From: Volutella citrinella
Lineage: Eukaryota; Ascomycota; Sordariomycetes; Hypocreales; Nectriaceae
Assembly (NCBI GenBank): GCA_034401135.1
Contig: JAWZSP010000008.1
Coordinates: 1,116,001-1,180,000 of the forward strand
Reading direction: 5' to 3'
Length of the DNA stretch: 64,000 nt
The position numbers were made by a program, and so were the translations under genes. Numbering within the stretch: position 1 is the stretch's first letter; every line of letters begins with the position of its first letter. A model generated the notes under the pieces. The model made no database searches, was not told the DNA's origin, and saw only the letters and a program-made list of their open reading frames with translations. Shown piece after piece: positions 33,672-46,000 of the stretch.

Positions 33672-34559
33672 TTACAGCCTGGCGCCTGTTGCCACACGCC
33701 GTCGGAAATCCTTCATGTAGTGGTTCTTGGGCCAGTGCCGCACCGACAGGGGGAGCATGGGGTACAGGAACCGGTTGATCCGAGTCGTGATGTTATAGTA
33801 GGCCCTGGTGTACGCCGTGCTGGGGATGCCAAACTCGTTGCGGACTCGCTCGGGGAGGAGCTCGGTCGTGGTGACTCTGTTGCCGTGCCCCGTCAGCAGG
33901 GAGAAGAGCCAGACGTTCCACTTGTTCAGGTGGCCGAGGGGGTATAGCACGTCCTGGGCCACCGCCTTGGCCTCCGGCGTGATCTCGAGACCCTCCACCG
34001 TCGTGTCAAAGTACTCTTGGAACTCGTGCCGGTCCCTGGGCCACTTCTCCGGAGGCACGCGCAGGCCGGTCGCCATGACGGAGAACTCGTGGTATATCTG
34101 GTCGGCCTCGGCGTCGTCGAGCTTCCCAAAGACCTCCTCGTAGCCCGTCACCAGGCTCCAGTACATGGTTGCGGCGACCCAGAGCTGCAGATCGACGTCG
34201 TTGGCGTCGTAGCCCGCGCCCTTGACCCGGGAGTGCGCCTTGTGCGTGGCGTCGCTCGCGATCCGCCGCTCGGCCTCGGTGCCAAAGGCCATGGAGTAGA
34301 TGTAGACGAAGCTCCTCCGGGCGCGCTCGATCGGGCGGAGCGTGAAGCTGCTGTGGGCTGAGACACCTAGGCCGACGCCCTTGGCTGCGATCTGGAGGAG
34401 GACGGCGGCGGCACCGGCGTTCATGCTGCAGGCCTCTGCGACGACTTTCTGGATCGCCGGAGACTGGGGCAGTACAGGGTCATAGTAGCGGCCCCATTTC
34501 CCTTGCTGGATGGGCTTTTCGTCTGATGACGAGGCCGTATGAGTTGAGTTGGCGCTCAT
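33672..34559 (-). CDS. MpaB/DUF2236-family oxygenase
   Basis: A single exon of 295 residues. The family (Pfam DUF2236, now named after fungal MpaB and bacterial latex-clearing protein) includes haem-dependent oxygenases that cut C=C bonds in isoprenoid chains. The fold signature is visible: an Arg-rich start of a helix (TLRPIERARRSFVYIYSMAF), the conserved His region AHSRVKGAGYDANDVDLQLW, an aromatic-rich helix (WVAATMYWSLVTGYEEVF), and further on DDAEADQIYHEFSVMATGLR. His residues in THKAH are candidates for metal or haem contact by family analogy. Compact and single-domain; no signal peptide or membrane anchor is evident. It is unlinked to any polyketide or terpene gene, so its substrate is open. 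The start is the first ATG in the frame. Confidence 0.85.
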   Translation of the reverse strand: MSANSTHTASSSDEKPIQQGKWGRYYDPVLPQSPAIQKVVAEACSMNAGAAAVLLQIAAKGVGLGVSAHSSFTLRPIERARRSFVYIYSMAFGTEAERRIASDATHKAHSRVKGAGYDANDVDLQLWVAATMYWSLVTGYEEVFGKLDDAEADQIYHEFSVMATGLRVPPEKWPRDRHEFQEYFDTTVEGLEITPEAKAVAQDVLYPLGHLNKWNVWLFSLLTGHGNRVTTTELLPERVRNEFGIPSTAYTRAYYNITTRINRFLYPMLPLSVRHWPKNHYMKDFRRRVATGARL

Positions 34560-35669
34560 GTTGGAGTTGAGTGTGAAAGCCCTGTCTTGTGTGGATGATT
34601 AGGCAGAGGAGTTGGCTAGAGTTGGCTCTTTAAGCGGTCGGCGAGCAGATACAGATGCTTCTCTAAACGACAACTGACACGAAATAGTCTACTCTGCCCA
34701 AGACGGAAGTGCGGGGCCAAGAACATATGGGTGTCATCCACCCATGGCCCATGGTGTACCATTGCCGAGGTCCCCTTGGCTGGATGATCGACCTTGCTTT
34801 TCCCGATTCAGGTATTCAGCTCGGCCAGTCATCACCCCGACGTAGATTCCATATCGTGTAACCCTTGGTTAGATGACGGGATGCATGATGCATCACCAAC
34901 TGGCAACAAGACGTCGCTGCCCTATGCCTGGTGGTGGCAACCTTGTCGGTATCGGCATCTTGCAAAGACCCGCGCAAGCTACTAACGAGACGGGCTGCTA
35001 GTGTTTCCCGATGCCGAGCAGATGCAGTGAGTCTTTCCGATGTCGTGGATAGTGGAGATACGGGAGACGTTTTCAAACAACACATGGGCGATCATGTAGT
35101 CTTTAACATGATTTTGATATGGAGGCGAGCATCGAGTAGTCTCCGTCCTCCAAGCCGCCAGTTTCAAGTACCTGATGACAAGCGTGAATTTTAGGCCGCC
35201 TTGATTTTGCTACGCCAACTGCATCCATCTATGCCGCGCAACTATAATTTCTCAGAAACCCCAGGCGCCCAATTCGGAATGCATATGCCACAGCTGTCTT
35301 GCTCGAACTGGCTAGGCCTGAACTGTACTGGCCCCTACGCCAGTGAACGATGGCGGCTGCGGCTGGTCCCGCGAAAAGCTCGAATCAAATAAAAGCTAGA
35401 TCCTCCCGCAAGGTAAAATTTTCTCCTGTCCTCCCATGAAAAAGTCAAAAACGTCGCTAGCTCGCTCTTATGTCCAGTCAGAACAAGACGAGGGCTCCTC
35501 ACAATGGCAATTTCTTGAATGCAAAGAGGGTATAAGTTACTCTTGGAGATCTAGACATACATCTCACTATATGGTATATACAACTCGTGGGTATCTAGCC
35601 AACTCTCCAGAATCCTGAAACCATGCGCCGGTATTTTTCCTGCAGTGAGGAATATGTCAAACGCCTTCC
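34560..35669. other. AT-rich region between oxygenase and permease
   Basis: About 1.1 kb. The left part holds the oxygenase promoter and the right part the permease 3' UTR. Several short ORFs, none coding-like. Confidence 0.5.
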
Positions 35670-37307
35670 TTAGGCGAGCCAGAACCAAATCTTCTCGGCG
35701 AGGTTCTTGGGAACCGGGGGCACATCCATGGCCTCGAGCTCATCCATCTCCTTCTTGCCAGTGATGACATCAATGTCCTGGATGGGAATGCATAGCGGAG
35801 TGCGGAAGTAAATTTTGTGACCAAGGTACAGTGCAAGGAAGATGGGCAAGGTGATGTAGGCAGCCAGGAAGCTCGACGTGTTCCAGTTGTCACCGATGAA
35901 GATGGCGAAGCCATTGGTCAAGGTGAGCAGGCTGATGACGAAGAGCACGAACCAAGTGGCGTAGGGCTGCAGGATGGTCTTGTAGGGGAGGACATCCAGC
36001 ATGTTGTTGAACACCATGGCCTTGCGGAATCGCAGGTACGTAATCATGACAACAATCCAGGCAATGAAGCCCGAGATGGTGGAGATGTTCATGAACCAGC
36101 TGAAGACGGTCGCACCAGAGTTGGACACGTTGAGGAAGGCGAGAAGACCAAACATCCAGGTGAAGAGGACGGCAACGTAGGGGACACCACGCTTGTTAGT
36201 GATGCGGAACCACTTGGGGGCCTGGTTGTTGAGGGCCATGGAGTAGAGCACACGGCTACCAGAGTAGAGGAACGAGTTACCGGCGGACCAAGCGGAAGTA
36301 AGCACAGCGGCGTTGATGATATGGTTGAGAGCGGGGATGCCGACGTTTTGGATCCCAATGACGAAGGGCGACGCACTGGCGTTGGAGGCACCGAGCAGCT
36401 TGGGGTCGTTGGAAGGGACCAGGATGCCGATGAGGAGGGAGGAGATGCCGTAGAAAATGGCAAGACGCCAGACGAATCGACGAGCAGCCTTGGGGATGTT
36501 GCGGCGAGGAGCGACAGCCTCTCCAGCAGAGATGGCGATGAGTTCGGGAGAGGTGATGAAAGCAAATCCAGCGCTGACGAAGGCACTCCAGTAGGCGAGG
36601 AAATGGCCGGTTGCGCCTTTAGCATTGAACTCTTTAAAGGCTCCCGGATTCTGCCAATATGTAAAGCCTCGAATCTTGGTCTGGGTGGGACCACCACCGA
36701 AGAAGATGACGATGCCAAGGATGATGAGACCGCAAATGGTGATGAGCTTGATACTCGCGAACCAGAACTCAGCCTCACCGAAGAAGTTGACAGCAATGAT
36801 GTTGAGCAGCAGCATGACGACGAGGACAATGGCGATCCAGAGGGCAATGTTGACGGGAGGCTGCCAATAGTCGATGATGATGCCGGCGGCGACAGCTTCG
36901 GCACCGACCAACATGGCGTAGGCGTACCAGTAGTTCCAACCAGCGGCGAAGGCGAGACTGGGATCGACAAACCGACCGACAAAGTATGGGACGGTGATAC
37001 CACGCATAGGAAGGTAGGTGACCATCTCAGCGAGGATGTTCATGATGATCCAGACAAGCAGCATCATGGAGATGTAGGCCATGAAGAGGGGAGCAGGGCC
37101 GGTTCGGGAGAGAATAGCGCCAGAACCGATAAAGAGACCAGTGCCAATGGCACCGCCAAGGGCGAGGAACTGAATGTGTCGACTCTTCAGACCTCGCTCC
37201 AGCTGCTCGCCGGCGTTGGCCAGGCTGAACTCGACGCTCTGGGCCTCCTTGGGGTTCTCAGCGTCGGCCATGAAGACCGGGTCGGGGGCGACTTCCTTCT
37301 CAGCCAT
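35670..37307 (-). CDS. Plasma-membrane amino acid permease (INDA1/PUT4-like)
   Basis: A single exon of 545 residues starting at the ATG at 37307, in good context, and matching the family start. It is a member of the yeast amino acid transporter (YAT/APC) family. Motifs: HIQFLALGGAIGTGLFIGSG in the first helix, NYWYAYAMLVGAEAVAAG, and ITSPELIAISAGEAVAPRRN. Twelve hydrophobic helices can be traced, and both ends are cytoplasmic. It is most like the proline/GABA-type and INDA1 permeases of hypocrealean fungi, though exact substrates cannot be told. The long antisense frame over it (535 codons at 35817-37424) comes from codon bias. The upstream sequence has several GATA-factor sites, fitting nitrogen control. 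Confidence 0.92.
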   Translation of the reverse strand: MAEKEVAPDPVFMADAENPKEAQSVEFSLANAGEQLERGLKSRHIQFLALGGAIGTGLFIGSGAILSRTGPAPLFMAYISMMLLVWIIMNILAEMVTYLPMRGITVPYFVGRFVDPSLAFAAGWNYWYAYAMLVGAEAVAAGIIIDYWQPPVNIALWIAIVLVVMLLLNIIAVNFFGEAEFWFASIKLITICGLIILGIVIFFGGGPTQTKIRGFTYWQNPGAFKEFNAKGATGHFLAYWSAFVSAGFAFITSPELIAISAGEAVAPRRNIPKAARRFVWRLAIFYGISSLLIGILVPSNDPKLLGASNASASPFVIGIQNVGIPALNHIINAAVLTSAWSAGNSFLYSGSRVLYSMALNNQAPKWFRITNKRGVPYVAVLFTWMFGLLAFLNVSNSGATVFSWFMNISTISGFIAWIVVMITYLRFRKAMVFNNMLDVLPYKTILQPYATWFVLFVISLLTLTNGFAIFIGDNWNTSSFLAAYITLPIFLALYLGHKIYFRTPLCIPIQDIDVITGKKEMDELEAMDVPPVPKNLAEKIWFWLA

Positions 37308-40300
37308 TGTTGCGTGTGGGTGTGGACGACTGGATGGAGGCTGCGGTATACGGAAGGGGGAAGTCGAGAGGAAGAAGTGGGATTGCTTCTGCAACAGGGG
37401 AGGAGCAAGACGGAAGGCTATTGAGAGATAGGGAGGAGTAGATTATTTATGTTTGGGGATTAATTAGGTTGGGGGAAGAAGGGGGGGCGTGGCCCGTCGG
37501 GTTGGCGACAGAGTAGATGGGCGCGGAGGGGGAAGGAGACCCCGATTTTCCCTAGCCAGTTGGGGTAAAGGCGGGGGAAGGAACCTGGGGGAGGCAAGTG
37601 CGTCTGTGTCTAGGTTGCACCGTTCACGAGGGTGGTGCGGGCACTAGCAACAAGCATCAGCACAGTTTTTGCCGAAATGCGCTTGGTCTGAGGGTAGAGT
37701 GGCGACCAGGGAGAGCTTGTTGGTCAGGTGTTTTGTTCTTGTCAACGCCGCCCTGCCACGGACGGGAGGGCGCTTCTTAAGTTCTCAGTGCCGCCGCGAG
37801 AGCACCGCACAAGCTGCGTGCCCGATCAGAGGGCGTCCGTTATCAGGGACCATGACCATGGGAATGGAGACGACTTGCGCGCGCTCAAGCTAGTAGCGCA
37901 ACTGATAACGGGTTGAGCGGTAACAAGAATGACCTGGTCCGGACGCAACAAACCCATGCTGTCTCGAGATGGAATTGGGAAGGGACCGCCGCCGTGCGGG
38001 GCCCAGCTAGCTACAGTCTCCCCACTTGCCCACTCTGCTAAGACAGGCAAGACAGGTCGCAGCACCACTCCCAGCCAATCCTCCCATAATCCCGACAGGA
38101 GCCCGAAGCTTCGTTTCGGCCATGTGAGGCTAGGGTGCAGGGTTGATCTCGTGTGATTTGTCTGCTCATCACCATCCGCCAACGCAATAGAGTGGCAGGC
38201 TGCTGTGATAACAGATGCTGCCTCTTTGGGGCGCCACGCTGGTGATGCTGCAAGCAGTGGCCAAGCTGAGGGCTGGCTGCTAGTCGCTGGCTGACCGCTA
38301 GCCCTGTGCAAGGACAGGTCATCGTGATGGCAAGTCTCCAAAAACTTCTCATTACCCCAATTGACGGCCTTTTGTCAGCACATGTAAACAAACGGCCCGC
38401 CACCGCGGCGGCCGGTCGTCAACGGGTACTGTCCGCCATCGGCCGGGAGTAGCGTGAACTGCGGCCGGGGGGCGATCTGACGCCGGCGCTGTGATAGCGG
38501 ACTCGGGATGGCCAAGTAGGCCAGGGTGGCCCGCAGCTGGGCTGGGGGTTGGGCAAGACCGACGAAAGCCGGGCAGACGCAACGCAAGGGCGTCGAGATT
38601 TGGGTTTCATCGACATCAACATGGCTGGCACCATCAAGTCGGCACCTGTAAACGACAAAAGGGCGTCGGCAGGGAGTGGAGTCCGGGTTGCAGCGGGTGG
38701 CGGCCGTCTCCACCGATGGCACGCCGATCCACCAGACCGACAGGGTCTAGCAAACTGTGCATGCCGATGTGGGGCCACTCGAGCCTGAACTGCCATGCTA
38801 GGCCTAGTATGGTAGCGTTCCAGAAGGCTTCACTCACTGAGTTCTGGTCTAGTGGCGGAGGTTTTTGGAGGGCGATTGCGGCAAACCGATGTGTGCTGAC
38901 GGCAACACAACTTCTCTGGTGGTGGTGTCTACTACTCCACCAGGCCGCGCTGATTATCAATTTTCATGACGTACATGGTACGCTCTTTCTTGCCTGTCGG
39001 TGCACCATGTGTGTTGTGCGCCATCACCAGCCAAACGAGCCACTGGGTGAAAAGCCTCTCCGTCATTTCTCATGGCTGAAATCTCTTGTACCCAATCCGG
39101 AAACTGGACAGAGAAAATTGAGATTTGAGAATGCCCCACCCAACTTCACAATAGCATTGAGGGAAGGTAAGTCTCAATTTTATTCTTGCATTCCCAAGTA
39201 GGCAATAAATGTGCATAGCGTAGAGTCAGGGTTGCCATTCCGTAATGCACAGCTCGCCCCGACTCCCATCTCGAACCAGCGCAAAAACTCGCAGTACGCC
39301 GTCGCAAATCAACGACAGCCTTTGCAGCGTGCCATGACAGATATTCATAAGTCACGCCTCGGCCCTGTAAGCGATGTGGATTCCTCATCTGCATCTGCTC
39401 TTCGCCCTCAGAACCCGCTCGGCCGGTCGCCCCTTGTGCACGTCCTTGATGCTCGCACGTTCGTCCCCAGAGCCACGGGTCTGGACCGTAAAGTGGGTTA
39501 CGTTTCTCGTTGAGCCAAGAACTCGGGCCTCTTGATATGAATGGGGAGATGATTCTAGGAGATCTGGCCGGGTCCGACCATTTGTGCCGCCGCAAAGCGA
39601 TGAGGGATGCCCGATGGGTGCTATAACAGTAATGACACAGAACCTCGGTCAAGGGCCGGCAGAGTTTGGGGCGGCCGAGGAGGGCATAGCATCGGCGTTC
39701 AGGCACGCCACGTTTTCGCTTTTTTTTTTTTCTCTTGCCGCGCCATGGCGGGAATGAGCAGATGGAGAGCGGCTTTTTTTTTTTGAGCCGCAATGCAGGC
39801 TATTTCCATCGAGCTTCCGTCAGCCTTCTCATTTTAGCGAGGGGGGTTGCCTGCTGCGCTAGCCTGGCAGCTAGCGAGACCGAGGCATTGCTTGACTCAA
39901 CACCACTCTGGCTTGGCGCATGCCAAGAGGACATTTCCCAGCAATCGACCGAGTATTGATCCGTTGATTCGATGAAGACTGGCAGGGGAGGGAGCGGCAA
40001 ATGCTCCGTACGAACCTCTCTAGCATGGCTAAGCTTTGGCCAAGGGCTAGGCTGCGAAGCCGCTGTAGTGTCGTACGCCCTTGTGGCTGCTCGGGCGCAG
40101 TGAGCACGCCCATGAAGCCATGCTTCGACAACCTGCTCACGCTTGTCAGTCAGTCATACGGAGGCGAGACGGAATTCTGATCTGAGCTCGCTCACTGGCC
40201 GGGCGAGCTTTTGCTTATCGCGGCACGTGCGGCCATCCATGCGGATGGAAGGCAATGATGAGCGGAGCCCAGGAGCGTCGTCTCTTGGCAACGGCGGTTC

Positions 40301-42320
40301 CGCTTGCGAGGGGGGGGAGGCTTGGCACTTGTTGGCAGATTGCTCACTCAACCCTGCTCGCCGGAATGGATGTGAGGATTCATGTCGAAACGCCGAAACC
40401 TGCCTATACGAGCAATAGCGCAGTGCAGCCAATTCATTCCCCAGTCCCGACTTGCCCGGACAGAAATGATGCACACAAACAACATGAACCAAAGGCCCAT
40501 GAGCTGAGAGCCACACGGCGCAGTCTGTCGCACCAAATACCCACCCCACCAAGGCCCGTATATATCCTGGGTTTGCTACGCACGCTCGCAGAACCACAAA
40601 AAACATCGAGGCCATGGCCACCCTCTGTGCTCACTGCTGTTATCTGGGGAAACATTCTCGTTACATAACATGAATCGTTCTCTCCGCCTAATAGCCTTCC
40701 TTTGACCCGATAGGCACCTGCTGAAGCTGGGGCGGCCAGGCAGCATCATTGAATTATCTCGTAATAGCCCCGCTACCCCAGGTGCCACCTCATCAGCTCA
40801 TTTTCTTGGCAAAAGGACAGAGGTCAGAAGGGCGCCCTCCAGGCCTCCGGGCTCCGTCAGCTCCAGATCCCCCCTTGACGAATCTCCCCACATGCTCGAC
40901 CGCTCGCACAACGGAAACGCACCACAATTGATACTCCGTGTCCGCCTGACTGTTGGGCGTCGAGCCTTTTGCCTTGATCCACCACCACGTGCCCGTGTCT
41001 GCAGCTCCCTTGCATCAGGCGATGGACGGAATCAGTCCGCAGATGCTTGCTTGCCTCAACTCAAGAGCTGATGGACAATCACGGCTCTGGCCCTTGCTCG
41101 GCTCCGTCTGTGTGAAAATCTCGCCTCACCTAGACTAATCAGCGAAGTATACCAACTGCTTGCACATGCCACTGACGCATGCATGCATGCTCTTTAGTAT
41201 CCAATCGTCGATGCCAAGCGGCCAATGCAATATTCATGACCAGGGTTGGCATGTTTGACGCCGTGATTATGATTGCCACATACATTGCCCGGGCCTTGTC
41301 ACCTCCGTTGACGGATGTGCCGGGGCCTTGAGAGCAGCACCTGGGCATCGGTTCCATAGATGACTCGAGTTTGGCAATGCTATGGAAGTGTTTGCATACT
41401 GGCCGTGGTGTTTTCGTACTTGACATGGAGGCTCTAGCCTGCACGTTGCGCTGTAGACAGAACAGGCCTGCCAACTATCGGCCCTGCATGATACCCCGAA
41501 AATGAGCCTGTTCTCGAAGGCTAGCCATGGAAGGTCGAGAATTCTCTGGTGCTTTCAGTTTGGCGTATTAGTGTTCCAAGATGCAACAACTCCAAACCTT
41601 CCGTTACAATTACCCAGAAGATTTTCCGCCGACAAGGAATCAAATCATCAAGTGGCCTCAAACATCCGAGATCACGGTTAGAAAGCTAGCTTTATTACGC
41701 TCGGGCTGGTAGATTGTACTAAACGTTATGGGTAGTGTTCGAGTGGCAGAAGAAACGCGTATAGTAGTGCAATGCTGGTTCGTGATTGAAATCGTGCCGT
41801 ACGCCAGCCACTCCATGTTGTAGCAGCCGATGCTATGTTGACATCTGTCCGGAAGGAGTGGATGAGGTTAAATCCAAACTCTCTCAAGTGTGGTATAAGA
41901 TAGACGAGTAATGCACAGATGTAGATCTGCTCGAGGCTTGGCTCTTGGCAAGTTTTGGGTTGCAGGGGACCTTCATTAGATTACTTTGTTTGGAACTGGC
42001 TTCTATATTTTAAAATATCTATTGGCTAAGTACTTCATGAGCCAGACGCTGGTCAGGAAACATTGTCAAGATTGATTCTTGTGTGATCCCTATTCGATTG
42101 GTCGATGAGCATAACATTGCAAGCGACCTTGCGTCTGGTGGAGCGCCCCGGCGGAAGTACACGTATATCAGGGTCCTGCATTCGCCGATCGAGATCATGC
42201 AATGTTTGAGTTCCATTCAACTCCAGAAAATGGCAACCTGTCAAGTGAGTTGCCTCGTCTAAACCACTATAGCTGATCGTAGGGTAGTTTCTTCCCTCTG
42301 CCTTTCAACCGAGTAGTATA
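37308..42320. other. 5-kb region upstream of the permease, no gene
   Basis: No convincing gene on either strand. Short frames, including 215 codons at 39146-39793 (minus), are basic and low-complexity. Poly-T tracts occur near 39721-39731 and 39774-39784. The left kilobase carries the permease promoter and the GATA sites listed separately. Confidence 0.5.
37838..38497 (-). promoter_or_regulatory. Cluster of GATA-factor sites upstream of the permease
   Basis: Two TGATAA sites lie in inverted orientation, CGTTATCAG at 37838-37846 and CTGATAACG at 37902-37910, about 55 bases apart and 530-600 bases upstream of the permease start. Further sites are TGATAA at 38206-38211 and TGATAG at 38492-38497. 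All fit HGATAR, the site of AreA/NIT2-type nitrogen regulators, which prefer paired sites. The function is inferred from motif and neighbour only. Confidence 0.45.
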
Positions 42321-42477
42321 ACAAACTGCCCCCCCCCCATGAAACCTATGACCTGACCCCCTTATAGTAGCTGACCTGACCTGACCCTATTTAAAACTTA
42401 ATCTGACCCCCTTTTTTTAACCACCTGACCCCGGGTCAGGTCACAGGTTTCATAGGGGGGGGGGGAGGCCAGTTTGT
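42321..42477. mobile_element. 157-base element with terminal inverted repeats (MITE-like)
   Basis: The left end ACAAACTG, a run of ten C, then ATGAAACCTATGACCTGACC is mirrored on the right as GGTCAGGTCACAGGTTTCAT, eleven G, AGGCCAGTTTGT. The arms are about 40 bases with a few mismatches. The interior has repeated TGACC units and a nested inverted repeat, ACCTGACCC and GGGTCAGGT, near 42424-42442. GTATA lies directly on the left (42316-42320) and two bases beyond the right end (42480-42484), a possible imperfect target duplication. There is no coding capacity, so it would depend on a transposase elsewhere. It might instead be a non-mobile palindromic repeat. Confidence 0.55.
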
Positions 42478-43063
42478 GTGTATACTCCTTTCAACCTGGC
42501 ATTCTACATGACAGTGGCCCTTGTAATTGTAATATTTGCCAGGGGAACCACAATATTGTGTCATTAACAGCGGACCTCACACCCCTAGGAATATCTGTTT
42601 AAATGTACTAGGCGCATGGGATAATTCTCCATACGTCGTCCAAGCCATTGTTGACTGTGGTAGCCCAGAACTGCCGGTCGATCCACCACAGCCGAGACGT
42701 CCCGCATCCAGCCCCACTTACCGCATCTGGCTGATAAGGATTTTGCTCGCTTGTTTTTTTATCTGCCAAATCACCCATGAGCTCACTTGGGAGAGAAGAA
42801 CTCGGCAAGATAATCACATAAAAACATGCTATGCCCATCCAAAAATCGAATAACACACCAGAAGAGTGCCCTGCCCGCCGACAAGGGCCCAATTGCGCTC
42901 TTTATCGGCTTGGGTGGATGGGGAACAACGTTGTTCCCCACCCGACATCCCACCTTTGAAGATATGAGTAACCCCGCGGTCATTTTTTCTTCGCCCCGCA
43001 ACCGCGATACGGACGTCAAAAGCGTACAACTGCTTTGGAAACGAAGCCAAGCATCCATTCACC
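42478..43063. other. ADE6 promoter region
   Basis: About 0.6 kb between the inverted-repeat element and the ADE6 start. Short frames only. Contains the ADE6 promoter and 5' UTR; no named motif was identified. Confidence 0.5.
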
Positions 43064-46000
43064 ATGTACGACGTGCTGGCTGGCGGCGCGTGCTACACAG
43101 CTTCCGAGCTGCAGAAGCTCGTGCAGCGCATCAACGACCAGAGCCCCGTCAAGGTCGCCAACCTCGCCGGAACCTGGCAGTACTATGTCGAACTCGAGTC
43201 CGATGCCCCCGTCGTCCGCGATCGAGTCAAGCAGCTGCTCGAGGCCATTGACCAGCAATCAAGCACCCCCTCCACGAGCACCGACAAGAAGTCCATCGAC
43301 ATCTTCATCTTCCCCCGCAACCAGTCGCCATGGAGCTCCAAGGCTTCCAGCATCGCCCTCGTTTGCGGCCTGAACAGCGTCCAGCGCATCGAGCGCGGCC
43401 GCCTTATCCATGTCGAGTTCGCCGAAGAATACAAAGAGGAGCACGTCCAAGCTTTCCGGGATGTCCTTCACGATCGCATGACGGAGTTCTTCAGCTTCTC
43501 GCCTCCGGTCCTCGATAACATGTTTGCCCACGGATCCCGCAACCCTCTGGTTGTCGTTGACCTCTTTTCCGACGGCAAGGACCCGCTCGTCGCCCTGCAG
43601 GAGCACAACAAGAAGGCCGGACTCGGCCTCAGCCAAGACAACATGGAGTACCTGGTCAAGCAATATTCCGCCCTTGGCCGCTCGCCTGTACGAAACCCAC
43701 CCTCAATATTTTTTTTCTTTTTTTTTCCTTGATTATTTTTCAAATCCGGGGCTGATACTCCCTCTTAGAACGACGTGGAACTCTTCATGTTCGCCCAGGT
43801 CAACTCTGAGCATTGCCGACACCACGTTTTCAATGCTTCTTGGACCATTGACGGAGCTGCGCAAGATAACAGCTTATTTTCCATGATCAAGAATACTCAT
43901 AAGATGAACCCCGAGTTTGTTATCAGCGCTTACTCCGACAATGCCGCCGTGTAAGTGCCCCATGTTTTTGCCCAATCTCGGTCGCAGAGCTTGCACCAGA
44001 GTTCCTTCAGTCTGAGCCATCGTTATTTCTTTCGTCTTCGCTATTCCTGGGCTTGACTAATAGGTATGACAGCATGTCTGGAGACGAGGGCAACTTCTGG
44101 GCTCCTGACTACTCTACCGGTAGCTGGAAGCTTACCAAGGAAGTTGTGCAACCCCTGATCAAGGTTGAAACCCACAATCACCCTACGGCCATCTCGCCCT
44201 TCCCAGGTGCTGCAACAGGAAGCGGTGGTGAGATCCGTGACGAGGGAGCTGTCGGTCGAGGTTCTTCTCCCAAGGCCGGCCTCGTCGGATTCTGGGTTTC
44301 CGACCTGTTGATTCCCGGTAGCAAGAAGCCCTGGGAAATTGATGCCGGCCGCCCTGCCCACTATGCTTCGAGTCTCGACATCATGCTCGAGGCCCCTATT
44401 GGATCAGCTCGATTCAACAATGAGTTCGGCCGCCCGGCCCTCACTGGTACTTTCCGAACGCTCCTCACCAATGAAGCTGAAGCTGCGCCCACTGAGTATC
44501 GAGGTTACCACAAGCCGATCATGGTAAGCCAAATCATGATAGCTCTTTTCTGCATACTTCATGATTCTGACATGCTTCTTCTAGATTGCCGGTGGTATTG
44601 GAAGCGTACGACCTCAGCACGCTCTCAAGGAAGAGGCTCATGTCGAGGAGGGAGCCCACGTTGTTGTTCTAGGTGGTCCTGCTATGCTGATTGGTCTTGG
44701 TGAGTAGTATTGGGCCTTGTAGCTTTTTCGCAATGCTGACCTCTTTAGGTGGTGGTGCTGCCTCCTCCAACCAGGGCAATGAAGCGACTGCGGATCTTGA
44801 TTTTGACAGTGTCCAGCGAGGCAACCCCGAGATGGAGCGCCGTGCCCAGATGGTTATCAACACTTGTGTCGCCCTCGGTGCTGAGAGTCCTATTGCTTTC
44901 ATCCACGATGTTGGCGCTGGTGGTCTCTCTAACGCTCTTCCCGGTAAGCTTCGTAACTTCCAGGGGAACCAGGGTCTCGTGGAACTATTTTCGAAATTGA
45001 TTGCTGACCCCTTTGCTAGAACTTGTCAAGGATGCTGGATTCGGTGGAAAGTTCGAATTGCGACAGGTTGACAGCGCTGATAACTCCATGTCACCACTTC
45101 AGGTGGGTTTCGCAATAGTGTCTCTGCAGCTGATATGCTAACCGAAGAACCCTCTTAGATCTGGTGTAACGAGGCTCAGGAACGATATGGTAAGAACAAA
45201 CATTGTGGCATTGGTTTCAGGGCCCATACTAACGTTTCAATAGTTCTTCTCGTGAACAAGGATAGCCTGAACCGATTCTCCAGCATTTGCCGACGTGAAC
45301 GCTGTGGATTTTCCGTTGTCGGCAACGTTCTTACCCGTGATGAAACTGGTGTCGCCAAGCTCGTCCTGACGGATCGGGAGCCTACATCTCAACCTCCGAT
45401 TGACCCTATCAACCTGCCGATGGACGTTTTGTTCCCTCCTGGACGCAAGATGTCCAAGGATGTTCAGAGGGTCCAGAAGAAGCTCAGCCCATTCAATGCC
45501 GCCCAGAGCCTCGAGGCTCAGCACGGAGTCTCCGACTTGAGCGAGCAGATCATCAAGGCCACTGAGCTTGTTTTCAACCTTCCCTCGGTTGGATCTAAGA
45601 GCTTCCTCATCACTATCGGCGATCGTACCGTCGGTGGTTTGTCGGTGCGGGACCAGCTTGTCGGACCTTGGCAAACTCCTGTTGCCGATGTTGCTGTGAC
45701 TCTGAACAGCTTCTCCATTGACGAGAAGACTCGCCGTGGTGAGGCGATGGCCATGTAAGTTGGCAGACCAGGAGAAGGCGTCCATGCGGAAGATGAGTGC
45801 TAACCCGCTGAATAGGGGTGAAAAGCCTACACTGGCTTTGATTTCGGCTGCTGCTTCTGCTCGTATGGCCGTTGCTGAGAGTCTGATGAACCTTGGCGCT
45901 GCCGACATCAAGCCCGGCCCCGTCAACGGTGACTTGAAGCGCGTCAAGCTTTCAGCTAACTGGATGGCTGCTGTCGGCCACCCTGGCGAGGGAGCTGAAC

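Noticed and set aside
35817..37424. 535-codon open frame on the + strand
   Set aside because: It lies exactly antisense to the permease, and its sequence is a Gly/Asp/Glu/Val-rich mirror of that gene's codon bias. The permease frame has clear family motifs.
39146..39793. 215-codon minus-strand frame
   Set aside because: Basic, low-complexity, spans poly-T tracts and shows no domain.
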